The notes under the pieces were generated by a model. That model was not told the DNA's origin, searched no databases, and saw only the letters and a program-made list of their open reading frames with translations. From an uncultured Acetatifactor sp. (GTDB lineage: Bacteria > Bacillota > Clostridia > Lachnospirales > Lachnospiraceae), in the NCBI GenBank assembly GCA_948496895.1, contig CAOOJO010000005.1:1-23679 (forward strand): a DNA stretch of 23,679 nucleotides, given 5' to 3'. The position numbers and the translations under genes were made by a program. Shown here piece by piece: positions 23,215-23,679 of this stretch. Each line of letters starts with the position of its first letter. Within the stretch, counting starts at the first letter, position 1.

Positions 23215-23679
23215 CTATTCCGGGCGGTTGCTGACCTCAATCAGCTTATGCAGGGTCTCCAGGGCTCTGCCGGAGTCGATGAGTTCGGCTGCCAGGGCGA
23301 TGCCCTCCTGCATGCTACAGGCCTTGCCCCCGATATACAGCGCCGCGCCCGCGTTCATCAGGACGGCGTCCCTCTTAGGCCCCCTCACGCCGTTCAGGAT
23401 GTCCAGGGTAATCCTGGCATTCTCCTCCGGGGTGCCGCCCCTCAATTCCTCCTTTGCGCAGCGCGCAAATCCGAAGTCCTCCGGCGCGATGCGGTAGGAT
23501 TTGAACCACCCGTCCCGGATTTCGCAGACTTTCGTGGGGGCGCTCATGGAGATCTCGTCCAGCTTATCCTGGCCGTACACCACCATGCCCCGCCGGATGC
23601 CCAGATTGATCAGCACCTGGGCCAGGGGCTCGATGAGGTATTCGTCATACACCCCCAGAAGCTGCATGGAAGGGAGCCC
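23215..23679 (-). CDS. trpD: Anthranilate phosphoribosyltransferase, C-terminal part
   Basis: About 154 residues of the C-terminal half are visible, and the frame remains open through the window edge (Gly-Leu-Pro-Ser before the first in-window methionine, which is therefore internal). The enzyme transfers the phosphoribosyl group of PRPP to anthranilate. Visible family segments are LLGVYDEYLIEPLAQVLINL, DEISMSAPTKVCEI and the C-terminal NAGAALYIGGKACSMQEGI. The catalytic N-terminal part lies outside. It is the first trp gene seen here; trpE and trpG are expected beyond the right edge. Confidence 0.95.
   Translation of the reverse strand, partial: GLPSMQLLGVYDEYLIEPLAQVLINLGIRRGMVVYGQDKLDEISMSAPTKVCEIRDGWFKSYRIAPEDFGFARCAKEELRGGTPEENARITLDILNGVRGPKRDAVLMNAGAALYIGGKACSMQEGIALAAELIDSGRALETLHKLIEVSNRPE

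Overview
The window looks like a chromosomal segment of a GC-rich Lachnospiraceae-type Firmicute (Clostridia). Pointers are strong AGGAGG-type ribosome binding sites on nearly every gene, a serine-rich lipoprotein solute receptor paired with LplB/LplC-type permeases, a membrane-bound AraC regulator, and a compact trp operon. The genus cannot be fixed from sequence alone.

Layout. (1) 1-1036: the 3' part of an AAA-ATPase/PD-(D/E)XK nuclease-like gene, cut by the window edge. (2) 1177-1992 (-): an XRE-type regulator with a TPR-like C-terminus, whose own promoter carries a 12-bp perfect palindrome at the expected transcription start. (3) 2250-2571: a RelB/DinJ-type antitoxin with a good promoter but no adjacent toxin, in a more AT-rich patch. 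(4) 2634-19609 (+): a catabolic locus for rhamnogalacturonan I (RG-I, the branched pectin backbone). It contains a YesU-like DUF1961 protein, a YesS-like transmembrane AraC regulator, an LplB/LplC/LplA-type ABC importer without an ATPase gene, a large GH2-like glycosidase with a C-terminal discoidin-like domain, a YetA/PL26-type exo-rhamnogalacturonan lyase, a NodB-like deacetylase, a GH105 unsaturated rhamnogalacturonyl hydrolase, and a CE12/YesT-like acetylesterase with C-terminal SLH-like repeats. (5) 19786-23679 (-): trpD (partial), trpC, trpF, trpB and trpA, convergent with the pectin locus. They are separated from it by a trp terminator and two further strong hairpins.

How the genes work together (inference from families and context): the Cache-domain AraC protein would sense a pectin-derived signal at the membrane and activate the importer/enzyme operon starting at 5971. 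The lipoprotein and two permeases would import RG-I oligosaccharides, probably powered by a shared MsmX-type ATPase encoded elsewhere. None of the five downstream enzymes shows a signal peptide, so deacetylation, exo-lysis, removal of unsaturated galacturonyl ends and side-chain trimming would all occur in the cytoplasm. The operon resembles the Bacillus subtilis yes/lpl/yet region, rearranged and with extra enzymes.

The most notable non-gene signals are the 230-nt gap after the solute-receptor gene, with degenerate 21-nt repeats, two strong hairpins and a mutually exclusive alternative pairing; the triple hairpin block after trpA; and two sizeable inverted repeats at 1091-1144 and 2135-2197.
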